NCBI RefSeq assembly: GCF_000813005.1
Contig: NZ_JSYP01000014.1
Location: 124,001 to 188,000, forward strand
From: Flavobacterium sp. KMS
GTDB taxonomy: Bacteria > Bacteroidota > Bacteroidia > Flavobacteriales > Flavobacteriaceae
DNA length: 64,000 bases
Reading direction: 5' to 3'
A program made the translations under genes and the position numbers. Below the pieces are notes generated by a model that ran no database searches, had not been told where the DNA came from, and saw nothing but the letters and a program-made list of their open reading frames with translations. Every line of letters begins with the position of its first letter. Within the stretch, counting starts at the first letter, position 1. Of this stretch, positions 44,001-51,677 are shown one piece after another.

Positions 44001-44315
44001 CATCATTCCTTCGTAACTAATGTAACGTGTTATGAATGCTCCTAAAAGGATGAATATAAAAGCTAAATGCACCATTAATGTAGCCCATTTTTCTTTTTTG
44101 TGTAATTGATATCTTTTTATATTTCCGAAGAAGTTAATTAAGAAGAAGACCATTATGACCTCAAACCACCAAGAGTTGTATATGAAAATTCTAGCTGTAT
44201 CGGTATTATATTTACTTTCTATAAAGGTCCCGACTCCCATTGCAATTGCAAATGTTAAAAAAAGGACAGCCATTAATCGTGTAGAAAACAAAAAGGAGAA
44301 TATTTTTTTATCCAT
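41052..44315 (-). CDS. ccsBA: Fused cytochrome c biogenesis protein CcsBA
   Basis: A 1087-aa membrane protein of system II cytochrome c maturation, which carries and attaches heme to apocytochrome c. I start it at 44315 ([20 protein letters not shown]). The N-terminal third is ResB/CcsB-like ('[20 protein letters not shown]', then periplasmic domain to about 430). The C-terminal part is CcsA-like with the WWD-type motif '[21 protein letters not shown]' (quoted in part) and conserved His in '[15 protein letters not shown]' and '[16 protein letters not shown]'. Between them is a signal-peptide-like stretch ('[17 protein letters not shown]') followed by a His/Asp-rich run. It is divergent from the DUF2520 gene. 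Confidence 0.92.
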   Translation of the reverse strand: [1087 protein letters not shown]

Positions 44316-44338
44316 TATTGAGGAATTACATTTTATAA

Positions 44339-44476
44339 AGTGGCACAAAAGTACTTAAAAATGTTGATTCAGATATTCGTGGATTTGTTAATAATATCCA
44401 AAATAAAGCACTTGAGGAAGCATTAAAACGCTATTTTTCTTACCAAAAAGAGTTTCTGTACGAACTTACTTTGTAA
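44339..44476 (+). pseudogene. Start-less open stretch upstream of the DUF2520 gene
   Basis: The frame is open over 45 codons and reads SGTKVLKNVDSDIRGFVNNI, QNKALEEALKRYFSYQKEFL and YELTL, then TAA. The composition is clearly protein-like, but no ATG, GTG or TTG lies in frame near the start, and the region also has to carry the ccsBA promoter. It is probably the tail of a lost gene. I do not recognise the family. Confidence 0.3.
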
Positions 44477-44500
44477 CGAGAGTCCTTTAAAAAAAAATGC

Positions 44501-44508
44501 TAATTTTG
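44501..44508 (+). promoter_or_regulatory. -7 promoter element TAATTTTG for the DUF2520-KdsC unit
   Basis: A full match to TANNTTTG only 4 bp before the ATG at 44513. The transcript would begin at or next to the start codon, so the mRNA may be leaderless. No -33 TTG was found at 17-23 bp. Confidence 0.4.
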
Positions 44509-44512
44509 CAAT

Positions 44513-45274
44513 ATGATTAAAATAACACTAATTGGCTCGGGAAATGTGTCCCAACATTTAATAAATGCTTTCGCAAAAAGTAGTGCGATTGAACTTATTC
44601 AGGTGTATTCCAGAACAAAAAAAGTGATATCTCCTCTGCTCGATTCTAGCAAAATTGTAACTGATTTGGCTCTTTTAAAAGAAGCCGATTTGTATATTAT
44701 TGCTGTTTCTGATGATGCTATTTCTACTATTTCGGAGCAATTACCTTTTAAAAATAAATTGGTTGCTCATACATCAGGAACTGCTCCATTACAAGCAATT
44801 AATATAAAAAACCGAAGTGGGGTGTTTTATCCTTTACAAACATTTACAAAAAATAAAGAAGTCAATTTTAAGGAGGTTCCGCTTTGTTTGGAAGCCGAAA
44901 ACAGAACCGATTATTTAGTACTCGAAAAGCTTGCTAAGATCATTTCGAATGCCGTATATCCTATCAATTCTGAACAAAGAAAAGCATTGCACGTAGCTGC
45001 CGTTTTTGTAAATAATTTCACCAATCACCTATACCAAATCGGACAGGAAATTTGCACGGAGCATAGCGTTTCTTTCGAAATCCTTAAGCCTTTGATAGCC
45101 GAAACAGCTAATAAAATCAATACGCTTCCTCCTATTGATGCTCAAACAGGACCTGCAAAACGTAAAGATGCAACAACAATTAAAGCTCATTTAAGTTATT
45201 TATCTGATGAAAATCAAAAAAACATATATACATTACTAACAAAATCTATACAAAATAATGGCAAAAAGTTATAA
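44513..45274 (+). CDS. Rossmann-fold / DUF2520-domain protein
   Basis: A 253-aa cytosolic protein. Residues 1-110 form a Rossmann fold ('IKITLIGSGNVSQHLINAF', a GxGNV nucleotide-binding loop, and 'ADLYIIAVSDDAI'). Residues 130-253 are the all-helical DUF2520 domain ('LHVAAVFVNNFTNHLYQIGQEI', 'TGPAKRKDATTIKAHL'). The fold is that of 6-phosphogluconate dehydrogenase-like or F420-dependent oxidoreductases; the substrate is unknown. It overlaps the next gene by 17 bp, and this DUF2520-KdsC-UbiA-Maf order is a common Flavobacterial cluster. Confidence 0.85.
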   Translation: MIKITLIGSGNVSQHLINAFAKSSAIELIQVYSRTKKVISPLLDSSKIVTDLALLKEADLYIIAVSDDAISTISEQLPFKNKLVAHTSGTAPLQAINIKNRSGVFYPLQTFTKNKEVNFKEVPLCLEAENRTDYLVLEKLAKIISNAVYPINSEQRKALHVAAVFVNNFTNHLYQIGQEICTEHSVSFEILKPLIAETANKINTLPPIDAQTGPAKRKDATTIKAHLSYLSDENQKNIYTLLTKSIQNNGKKL

Positions 45275-45785
45275 AGAAATAATGAACGACATCACTACTT
45301 TTATTTTTGATGTTGACGGAGTACTTACTGATAGTTCGGTTTTTGTAACCAATGAAGGAGAAATTCTTCGTACGATGAATATTCGTGATGGTTATGCTAT
45401 GAAAGCGGCTGTAGAAAGTGGGTATAACGTATGTATTATTTCTGGCGGAAGCAATGAAGGTGTGCGCGTACGATTACGCAATCTTGGAATTAAAGATATT
45501 CATTTGGGAACTCCGGATAAAGTTGAAACGTTTAAGGAATATACTGAATTATATAACATTAATCCTGAGCACGTATTATACATGGGTGATGATATTCCTG
45601 ATTACCACGTAATGAAATTGGTAGGATTACCTACTTGCCCGCAAGATGCTAGCCCAGAAATAAAAACAATTTGTCGTTATATCTCACACGTAAAAGGAGG
45701 AAAAGGTTCTGCACGCGATGTAATAGAACAAGTTATGAAAGTACAAGGGAAATGGATGGAGCATTTTAATGGAAAACACGATTAG
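45258..45785 (+). CDS. KdsC-like HAD phosphatase
   Basis: A 175-aa HAD hydrolase of the C0 type. The catalytic loop is 'FIFDVDGVLTDSSVFV' (DxDGVLTD), followed by 'IISGGSNEGV' and 'YMGDDIPDYHVMKLVGLPTCP' with the metal-binding GDD. Length and motifs match 3-deoxy-D-manno-octulosonate 8-phosphate phosphatase, which supplies KDO for lipopolysaccharide. An alternative is the YrbI-type phosphatase of another nonulosonate. It overlaps the DUF2520 gene by 17 bp, so the two are coupled. Confidence 0.88.
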   Translation: MAKSYKEIMNDITTFIFDVDGVLTDSSVFVTNEGEILRTMNIRDGYAMKAAVESGYNVCIISGGSNEGVRVRLRNLGIKDIHLGTPDKVETFKEYTELYNINPEHVLYMGDDIPDYHVMKLVGLPTCPQDASPEIKTICRYISHVKGGKGSARDVIEQVMKVQGKWMEHFNGKHD

Positions 45786-46072
45786 AGTCTAGTATACAGT
45801 AACAGTGTTCAGTATCAATCTGCAGTACCTGTATTACACATTAAGAATTGAGTTTTACATTATAGACTTCGTAACAAAACCATGTAGTATATAATCTATT
45901 ATTGTGATTTATGTAGTGTATAATCTAAACACCCATGATTTAGACAATATTGTAACCTTTGAATCTCTTATAAAGACGCACTGCGGTGCGCCTCTACAAA
46001 AAACCTTTGCCACTTAGAACCTTAGTGCCTTTAAGAAAAACCTTAGTACCTCAAAAAAGTACCTCAAAAAAA
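45786..46072. repeat. Intergenic repeat-rich region before the UbiA gene
   Basis: No gene is seen. It holds a short direct repeat (atgtagtatataatct / atgtagtgtataatct near 45880 and 45914), a hairpin cgcactgcggtgcg (about 45976-45989) and an 'aaacctttgccacttagaac' block of the AAAGGTT/CTTAG family. The block is open in frame with UbiA and can be misread as its N-terminus. Confidence 0.65.
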
Positions 46073-46999
46073 ATGAAATACCTCAAACTCATTCGCTACC
46101 AAAACCTACTGATGCTTGCATTTATGCAAATACTATTTCGTTATGGTTTCTTAAAATTGCAAAATATACCGTTGGCATTAGCCGATTGGCAGTATGGTTT
46201 ATTGGTTTTAAGCACTGTTTTAATTGCGGCAGCCGGATATGTTATAAATAATATTTTTGATCAGGAAACTGACTTAATTAACAAACCAAGCGATGTTGTA
46301 GTTGGCAAAAGTATTTCTGAAACTGCTGCATATAACATATACGTAGCGCTTAATATTACAGGAGTTGCTATTGGGTTTTATTTATCTAATGTAATTATGA
46401 GACCAGGTTTTGCAACCCTTTTTATTCTAATTGCTGCCAGTCTTTATTTTTACTCTACAACTTTAAAACAAATCATGATTTTGGGCAATGTTGTTGTTGC
46501 CTTAGTATTATCTTTTAGTGTTATAATAATCGGAGTTTTTGATATTTTTCCTGCTACAGACGTGGGCAATAGAGCACAAATGGCGAGTATGTTCTCTATT
46601 CTTTTAGATTATGCCATATTTGCTTTTATAATTAATTTTATACGTGAGATTGTAAAAGACATCGAAGATGCAAATGGCGATTATAATCAAGGGATGAAGA
46701 CATTACCTATCGCAATTGGCACAAGCCGAACTGCCAAAGTAGTTTTTGCGCTTGCACTTATTCCAATTGTTTTATTACTAATTTATATCAACAATTATTT
46801 TGTAGCTTATAATCTGTACATCGCTACATTATATGCTTTTGTATTTGTGCTGGCGCCACTATTTTACTTTATAGCAAAAATAATCACTGCCAAAACAAAT
46901 AAAGAGTTTCATCATTTGAGCGCAGTTTTAAAATGGATTTTATTCTTCGGGATTCTATCTATCTTAATCATCAATCTTAATATTAAATACAATGCTTAA
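46073..46999 (+). CDS. UbiA-family prenyltransferase
   Basis: A 308-aa membrane enzyme. I start it at 46073 (MKYLKLIRYQNLLMLAFMQI): the 29 codons before it translate repeat DNA (KKPLPLRTLVPLRKTLVP) and are not part of homologues. Asp-rich motif 1 is 'NNIFDQETDLINKPSD', and motif 2 is around 'FIREIVKDIEDANGD'. These are the features of geranylgeranylglycerol-phosphate geranylgeranyltransferase-like or protoheme farnesyltransferase-like UbiA members. In Flavobacteria this member is usually annotated by the first name; the true acceptor is not known. It overlaps maf by 8 bp. Confidence 0.87.
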   Translation: MKYLKLIRYQNLLMLAFMQILFRYGFLKLQNIPLALADWQYGLLVLSTVLIAAAGYVINNIFDQETDLINKPSDVVVGKSISETAAYNIYVALNITGVAIGFYLSNVIMRPGFATLFILIAASLYFYSTTLKQIMILGNVVVALVLSFSVIIIGVFDIFPATDVGNRAQMASMFSILLDYAIFAFIINFIREIVKDIEDANGDYNQGMKTLPIAIGTSRTAKVVFALALIPIVLLLIYINNYFVAYNLYIATLYAFVFVLAPLFYFIAKIITAKTNKEFHHLSAVLKWILFFGILSILIINLNIKYNA

Positions 47000-47576
47000 G
47001 CAAAAATTAGAAAAATATACTTTAATACTGGCTTCAGGTTCACCTAGACGTCAGCAATTTTTTAAAGACCTGGATCTAGATTTCGAAATTAGATTAAAGG
47101 ATGTAGAAGAAATCTTTCCTCCAGAATTAAAAGGAAGCGAAATTACCGATTATCTGGCTGAACTTAAAGCAGCAGCTTTTGACGGTCAATTAAAACCAAA
47201 CGAAATCCTGATTACAAGTGATACAATTGTTTGGCATAATGACAAAGCTTTGGGTAAGCCAAAAGATGAAGAAGATGCATTTAATATATTAAAATCATTA
47301 TCGAATACAACTCATGATGTAATTACTTCTGTTTGTTTTAGGACCAATGAAAAATCGGTTGTTATAAACGAAACTACAAAGGTTACCTTTACAGTATTGA
47401 GCGATGAAGCCATTTTATATTATCTCAAAAATTACAAACCATACGATAAAGCTGGTGCATATGGCATTCAGGAATGGATTGGTTTTGTAGGAGTTGCAAA
47501 AGTGGAAGGGTCTTACTCCAATGTTATGGGACTTCCTACACATAGAGTTTATGAATATTTAAGTACATTAGATTAA
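46992..47576 (+). CDS. Maf-family nucleotide pyrophosphatase
   Basis: A 194-aa cytosolic enzyme that hydrolyses non-canonical nucleoside triphosphates such as dTTP/UTP or m5UTP. The family signature is 'LILASGSPRRQQFFKDLDL' at the N-terminus, then 'LITSDTIVWHNDKALGKPKD' with catalytic Asp, and 'YKPYDKAGAYGIQEWIG' with the KAGAYGIQ motif. It overlaps UbiA by 8 bp and is followed by MscS after 12 bp, one operon. Confidence 0.93.
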   Translation: MLKQKLEKYTLILASGSPRRQQFFKDLDLDFEIRLKDVEEIFPPELKGSEITDYLAELKAAAFDGQLKPNEILITSDTIVWHNDKALGKPKDEEDAFNILKSLSNTTHDVITSVCFRTNEKSVVINETTKVTFTVLSDEAILYYLKNYKPYDKAGAYGIQEWIGFVGVAKVEGSYSNVMGLPTHRVYEYLSTLD

Positions 47577-47588
47577 AAATATACAATT

Positions 47589-48122
47589 ATGACTACTTTT
47601 TTTACCGATTACGCCAAAGAAATATTTGCAACAGGAATCCTTATTGTAATAACGGCTGCGGTAAGAGTTACTATTACCCAACTGGTACGCCGATATGCTA
47701 AAAAAGAGCATTTCTTAGAGCATAGAACCAATTTGATAATCAAATACATCCATTTACTAACCAATATCTTGTTTGTAATAGGTTTATTTGTGGTTTGGGG
47801 TGTTCAAACCGATGATATTTTCCTTACCGTATCTTCTATAGCAACCGTTATTGGTGTGGCAATGTTTGCACAATGGTCTATATTAAGTAATATAACTTCA
47901 GGAATTATTTTGTTTTTCTCCTTTCCGTTTAAAATAGGAGATTCAATAAAAATTCATGATAAAGATTTCCCTATCGAAGCCGAAATCGAAGATATAAATG
48001 CATTTCACGTAAGTTTAAAAACCAAAGAAGGGGAAAAAATAATCTATCCTAATAATTTGCTTCTGCAAAAAGGAATCTCAATTATACCAGCTCATTTTGA
48101 AGATAAAGAGTTTTTTGATTAA
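47589..48122 (+). CDS. MscS-family mechanosensitive channel
   Basis: A 177-aa small MscS protein. It has two to three membrane helices (about 10-30, 55-75, 80-105), with the pore-lining type segment 'IATVIGVAMFAQWSILSNITSGIILFF' and the beta domain 'PFKIGDSIKIHDKDFPIEAEIEDINAFHVSLKTKEGEKI' (in pieces). The C-terminal domain of full-length MscS (about 286 aa) is missing, but this short form is common in Bacteroidota. It should release solutes under hypo-osmotic stress. Last gene of the UbiA-maf unit; repeats follow at once. Confidence 0.85.
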   Translation: MTTFFTDYAKEIFATGILIVITAAVRVTITQLVRRYAKKEHFLEHRTNLIIKYIHLLTNILFVIGLFVVWGVQTDDIFLTVSSIATVIGVAMFAQWSILSNITSGIILFFSFPFKIGDSIKIHDKDFPIEAEIEDINAFHVSLKTKEGEKIIYPNNLLLQKGISIIPAHFEDKEFFD

Positions 48123-48128
48123 AAAGCT

Positions 48129-48327
48129 AACCATATAAGTTATGTAATCCCATTTAAGCAAAGACTTTTTAAAACTTATATTTACTTAAATAACTTATAT
48201 GGTTCAAAAAAAATATTGTTTGCCTAAAAAAAGATAACCATGTAAGTTATATAAGCCCATTTAAGCGAAGACTTTTTAAAACTTATATTTACTTAAATAA
48301 CTTATATGGTTCAAAAAAAATATTGTT
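48129..48327. repeat. Tandem pair of 76-bp elements with 15-bp terminal inverted repeats
   Basis: Copy A is 48129-48204 and copy B 48236-48311, each 76 bp, with four differences. Each begins aaccatataagttat (B: one base changed) and ends ataacttatatggtt, its exact complement. A shared 16-bp tail (caaaaaaaatattgtt) extends the direct repeat to 92 bp with a 107-bp period. The structure is that of a small palindromic-ended element (MITE-like) or a repeated terminator. A diverged third copy lies at 2264-2341. Confidence 0.85.
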
Positions 48328-48481
48328 GCTTAAACTCCTTAATGTGGTTTTAAATTTTAATGGGAATTTTATAAGCTGAAAATAAAAAACTAAAACGTAA
48401 AAAGACAAATAAAGCATAACATTTGTTTAACTTAGCTTTTATTAGTGGTAATAAAAGCTTTTTAACCTCAACAAATCAGTT

Positions 48482-49579
48482 ATGGAATCAATTAAATTGC
48501 CTTTTTATGTAAAACTTGTGTGTGTTTTAATAAGTATAATTTGTATTGGTTTTATATTTGTTATTGGTAAAGACATCATAACATCAATACTATTAGCCTT
48601 TTTATTCTCAGTATTATTACTACCCTTATTTTCATTATTGCATTTAAAGTTACGCTTTCCACATTTTTTAGCATCTATAGTTACAGTTCTTATTTTTGTA
48701 CTTGTAATAATAGGGATACTCACATTTATCTCGTATCAGATTAGTGATATTGCCAATGATTTTTCTATAATTAAGAAAAATGCAATTGCCGTTTTTAATG
48801 ATTTGCAGAATTTTATAAAAGCAAATTTTAATATCAGCAATGGAGAACAAAAAAAATATATTGAAAACGTTACTTCTGATTCTGTAAAAAATGGAGGAGA
48901 AAAACTAGGAACAGCATTAGGATCTCTTTCAGATGTTCTTTTGGATTGCACTATAATACCTATTTTTATATTCCTGTTTCTTTTATATAAAAAACACTTT
49001 ACCCTTTTCTTGGCTAAATTGTTTAAGAAAGAACATCATACTAAACTAAAAGAGATATTAACTCAGATAAAAGTATCGATAAACAATTATATTGTAGGTC
49101 TTATTATAGAAATGATTGTAGTGGCTGTATTAACAAGTTTAGGTCTTTATATTATTGGGGTAAAATATTTTGTTTTATTAGGTCTTATTACAGGGATTTT
49201 AAACATGATTCCGTACATAGGGATTTTTATTGCAGGCGTATTAACCGTTTTAGCATCACTTACAGGAACTCCCGAAATTTCTATAATACTGGGGATTCTT
49301 ATAGTAAATATAATTGTTCAGCTAATAGATAATAACGTACTTGTACCATTGATTATAAACACCAAGGTCGAAATAAATGCACTATTCTCTATAATTGGGA
49401 TAATTGTCGGTGGCGGAGTTGCAGGCATATCAGGAATGTTTCTGGCAATACCTTTACTGGCTATTCTTAAAATAATTTTTGACAGGATAGAATCTTTAGA
49501 ACCTTGGGGATATTTAATAGGGAATGATTTGCCGAAAAAATTTAGCTGGAAAATAAAGAAAACAAAATTAAAAGAATAG
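48482..49579 (+). CDS. AI-2E family transporter
   Basis: A 365-aa inner-membrane protein with about eight hydrophobic segments and the family's central soluble loop (about 90-150). The C-terminal 'FVLLGLITGILNMIPYIGIFIAGV' with the IPYIG motif and 'IVGGGVAGISGMFLAIPLLAILKII' (in pieces) identify the AI-2E/UPF0118 family. Members transport autoinducer 2 or act as sodium/lithium antiporters, so the substrate cannot be fixed. The OMP gene follows after 49 bp. Confidence 0.87.
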   Translation: MESIKLPFYVKLVCVLISIICIGFIFVIGKDIITSILLAFLFSVLLLPLFSLLHLKLRFPHFLASIVTVLIFVLVIIGILTFISYQISDIANDFSIIKKNAIAVFNDLQNFIKANFNISNGEQKKYIENVTSDSVKNGGEKLGTALGSLSDVLLDCTIIPIFIFLFLLYKKHFTLFLAKLFKKEHHTKLKEILTQIKVSINNYIVGLIIEMIVVAVLTSLGLYIIGVKYFVLLGLITGILNMIPYIGIFIAGVLTVLASLTGTPEISIILGILIVNIIVQLIDNNVLVPLIINTKVEINALFSIIGIIVGGGVAGISGMFLAIPLLAILKIIFDRIESLEPWGYLIGNDLPKKFSWKIKKTKLKE

Positions 49580-49628
49580 AATGCCGTTTTATATACTATT
49601 TAAAATGAATTCATAAAAATTACCTAAC

Positions 49629-51452
49629 TTGATAATAAAACTATTTCAATATAAAACATACCTATTACTCATCATAGTATGTTTTTGCTATACTAGTTCT
49701 TTTTCGCAGGTAAATGAGCCTAAAAAAGATAGTACCGAAATGTATTCTAAGCTTAAATCATATACCAAGAAACATAAGTTCACTAATTTCTTTCATCGGT
49801 TTGTTTTTAGAACTACACGTCCGAAAAAAAATCAGGAAATAATCCAAAAAATAGATACTACCAATTATGATGGAAAAATTATACGCAAAATTACCATTGT
49901 AACCCTAGATCCTTTTGGATATTCTGAGAGTGACTCGACAGTTACACCTAGAAATTGGGGAGAAAGAACCGGAAATAGGCTTCACCTAAAAACAAAACAA
50001 TTCGCAATACGTAATTTATTATTATTCAAAAAAAATACGCCTTACGATGCCTACAAAGTACAAGAATCGGAGCGTATCATCCGATCTCAAAAATATATTA
50101 ATACTGTAAGTATTTCAGAGCAATTAACCAGCGTACAATCTGATTCGGTAGATGTTACAATTCGAGTTCTGGATTCCTGGAGTTATATTCCTAAGTTTTC
50201 TATTTCTAGTAATCAGATTGGTGTGGGAATAAAAGATAAAAACTTCTTCGGAACAGGTCAGCAATTAGAATATAAATTTACAAACCGTTTTAGTGATGGA
50301 AAAAATGCCAATGATTTTACCTATACAGTTCCTAATATAAAAAATACCTTTATCAATGCCACTGCAAAATATAATATCGATTTAGATGATAATTATAATA
50401 AAAGTATTGCGGTTGAGCGTCCATTCTACTCCCCTTTAACAAGATGGGCAGGTGGGGTTTATATTGGTCAGCAATTTAGACGAGATTCCTTGCAAGGACC
50501 TGATCTTAAGTATAGCTTTCAGAATTTTAAATACAATACGCAAGATGCATGGTTAGGAAAAGCATTTCCTATTTTTAAAGAAAAAGAAAGAAAAACCAAC
50601 TTAATTATCTCAGGGCGTATTTTAAATGTAGACTATATAGAATCTCCCGAGCCACAATACGACCCTATTAGCTTTTATTCGGATGAAAAATTATTGCTTA
50701 CCGGAATCGGAATCAACACCCGAGAGTTTGTTAAAGACAATTATATATTTAGAAATGGGGCTACCGAAGATGTCGCCACAGGAAGAATCTTTGGGATAAC
50801 AGCCGGATATCAATATAAAAATACATTTTGGCGTCCTTATATAGGCGCTCAGGCATCATTTGGAGATTATCATAAATGGGGATTCTTTAGTGCCGATTTT
50901 GAATTTGGGACTTTCTTTCATCAATCTAAAACATACCAAAGCGCATTTGCTTTTGAAGCCAATTATTTTACAAACCTAGTAAAAATAGGGAACTGGAAAC
51001 TAAGACAGTTTGTAAAACCTGCATTAGTTATTGGTGCTAATCGAGAAAATACTGTCGGTGACCAACTTAATATTAATGGAAATAATGGTCTGCAAGGTTT
51101 TAACAGTCCAATATATGGCACTAGCAAAATGGTATTGTCATTACAAACCCAAACCTATGCGCCACATGCAGTAGTAGGTTTTCGTGTGAATCCCTTTTTT
51201 AATTATACCGCTGCAGTATTAGGAAGTACTGGCGATGCAATGATGAGAAATAAAGTATATTCTAAAATAACTCTGGGATTACTAATAAGTAATGACTATT
51301 TAGTTTTTAGTTCCTTTCAGTTATCTATTTCTTACTACCCAACAATTCCTTTTGAAGGCGATAATGTTTTTAAAACAAACACATTTGAAACCACCGATTT
51401 TGGATTACAAAATTTTGAATTAGCTAAACCAAGATTAGTCGAGTATAGATAG
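49629..51452 (+). CDS. Outer-membrane Omp85-like beta-barrel protein
   Basis: A 607-aa protein starting with TTG (signal peptide MIIKLFQYKTYLLLIIVCFCYTSSFSQ; no ATG fits). Residues 70-190 look like one or two POTRA domains ('GKIIRKITIVTLDPFGYSES', 'YDAYKVQESERIIRSQKYINTVSI', 'VDVTIRVLDSWSYIPKF'). The rest is a beta barrel with alternating aromatic strands and an end 'SYYPTIPFEGDNV'. This resembles BamA/TamA (Omp85) proteins but is smaller than BamA. It may help export or insert an outer-membrane partner. The exact role is unknown. Confidence 0.75.
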   Translation: MIIKLFQYKTYLLLIIVCFCYTSSFSQVNEPKKDSTEMYSKLKSYTKKHKFTNFFHRFVFRTTRPKKNQEIIQKIDTTNYDGKIIRKITIVTLDPFGYSESDSTVTPRNWGERTGNRLHLKTKQFAIRNLLLFKKNTPYDAYKVQESERIIRSQKYINTVSISEQLTSVQSDSVDVTIRVLDSWSYIPKFSISSNQIGVGIKDKNFFGTGQQLEYKFTNRFSDGKNANDFTYTVPNIKNTFINATAKYNIDLDDNYNKSIAVERPFYSPLTRWAGGVYIGQQFRRDSLQGPDLKYSFQNFKYNTQDAWLGKAFPIFKEKERKTNLIISGRILNVDYIESPEPQYDPISFYSDEKLLLTGIGINTREFVKDNYIFRNGATEDVATGRIFGITAGYQYKNTFWRPYIGAQASFGDYHKWGFFSADFEFGTFFHQSKTYQSAFAFEANYFTNLVKIGNWKLRQFVKPALVIGANRENTVGDQLNINGNNGLQGFNSPIYGTSKMVLSLQTQTYAPHAVVGFRVNPFFNYTAAVLGSTGDAMMRNKVYSKITLGLLISNDYLVFSSFQLSISYYPTIPFEGDNVFKTNTFETTDFGLQNFELAKPRLVEYR

Positions 51453-51677
51453 GCACAGAATATTCCCTCATTTTATTTTATTTTTCAGAAAAAAACTAAA
51501 AATAAAAACCAACCTAACACTTTATATATCAGCGTTTTTATTTTTAAATAAATAAATATTGTCTTTTTTTATCATTTTAAAAACTTTTTGTGGCACAACT
51601 TTTGGATTTCACAAATCAGATATCGAAATAGTCAAACATTTCAATATTGAAATTAAGAATCCAAAACCCCAGAAAAA

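Noticed and set aside
45986-46072. 29-residue N-terminal extension of the UbiA protein
   Set aside because: It translates intergenic repeat words (LVPLRKTLVPQ) and homologues begin at MKYLKLIRYQN; the ATG at 46073 was taken.
48129-48327. Tandem repeat as an origin of replication (iterons)
   Set aside because: Only two copies, no DnaA boxes and no dnaA or rep gene nearby.
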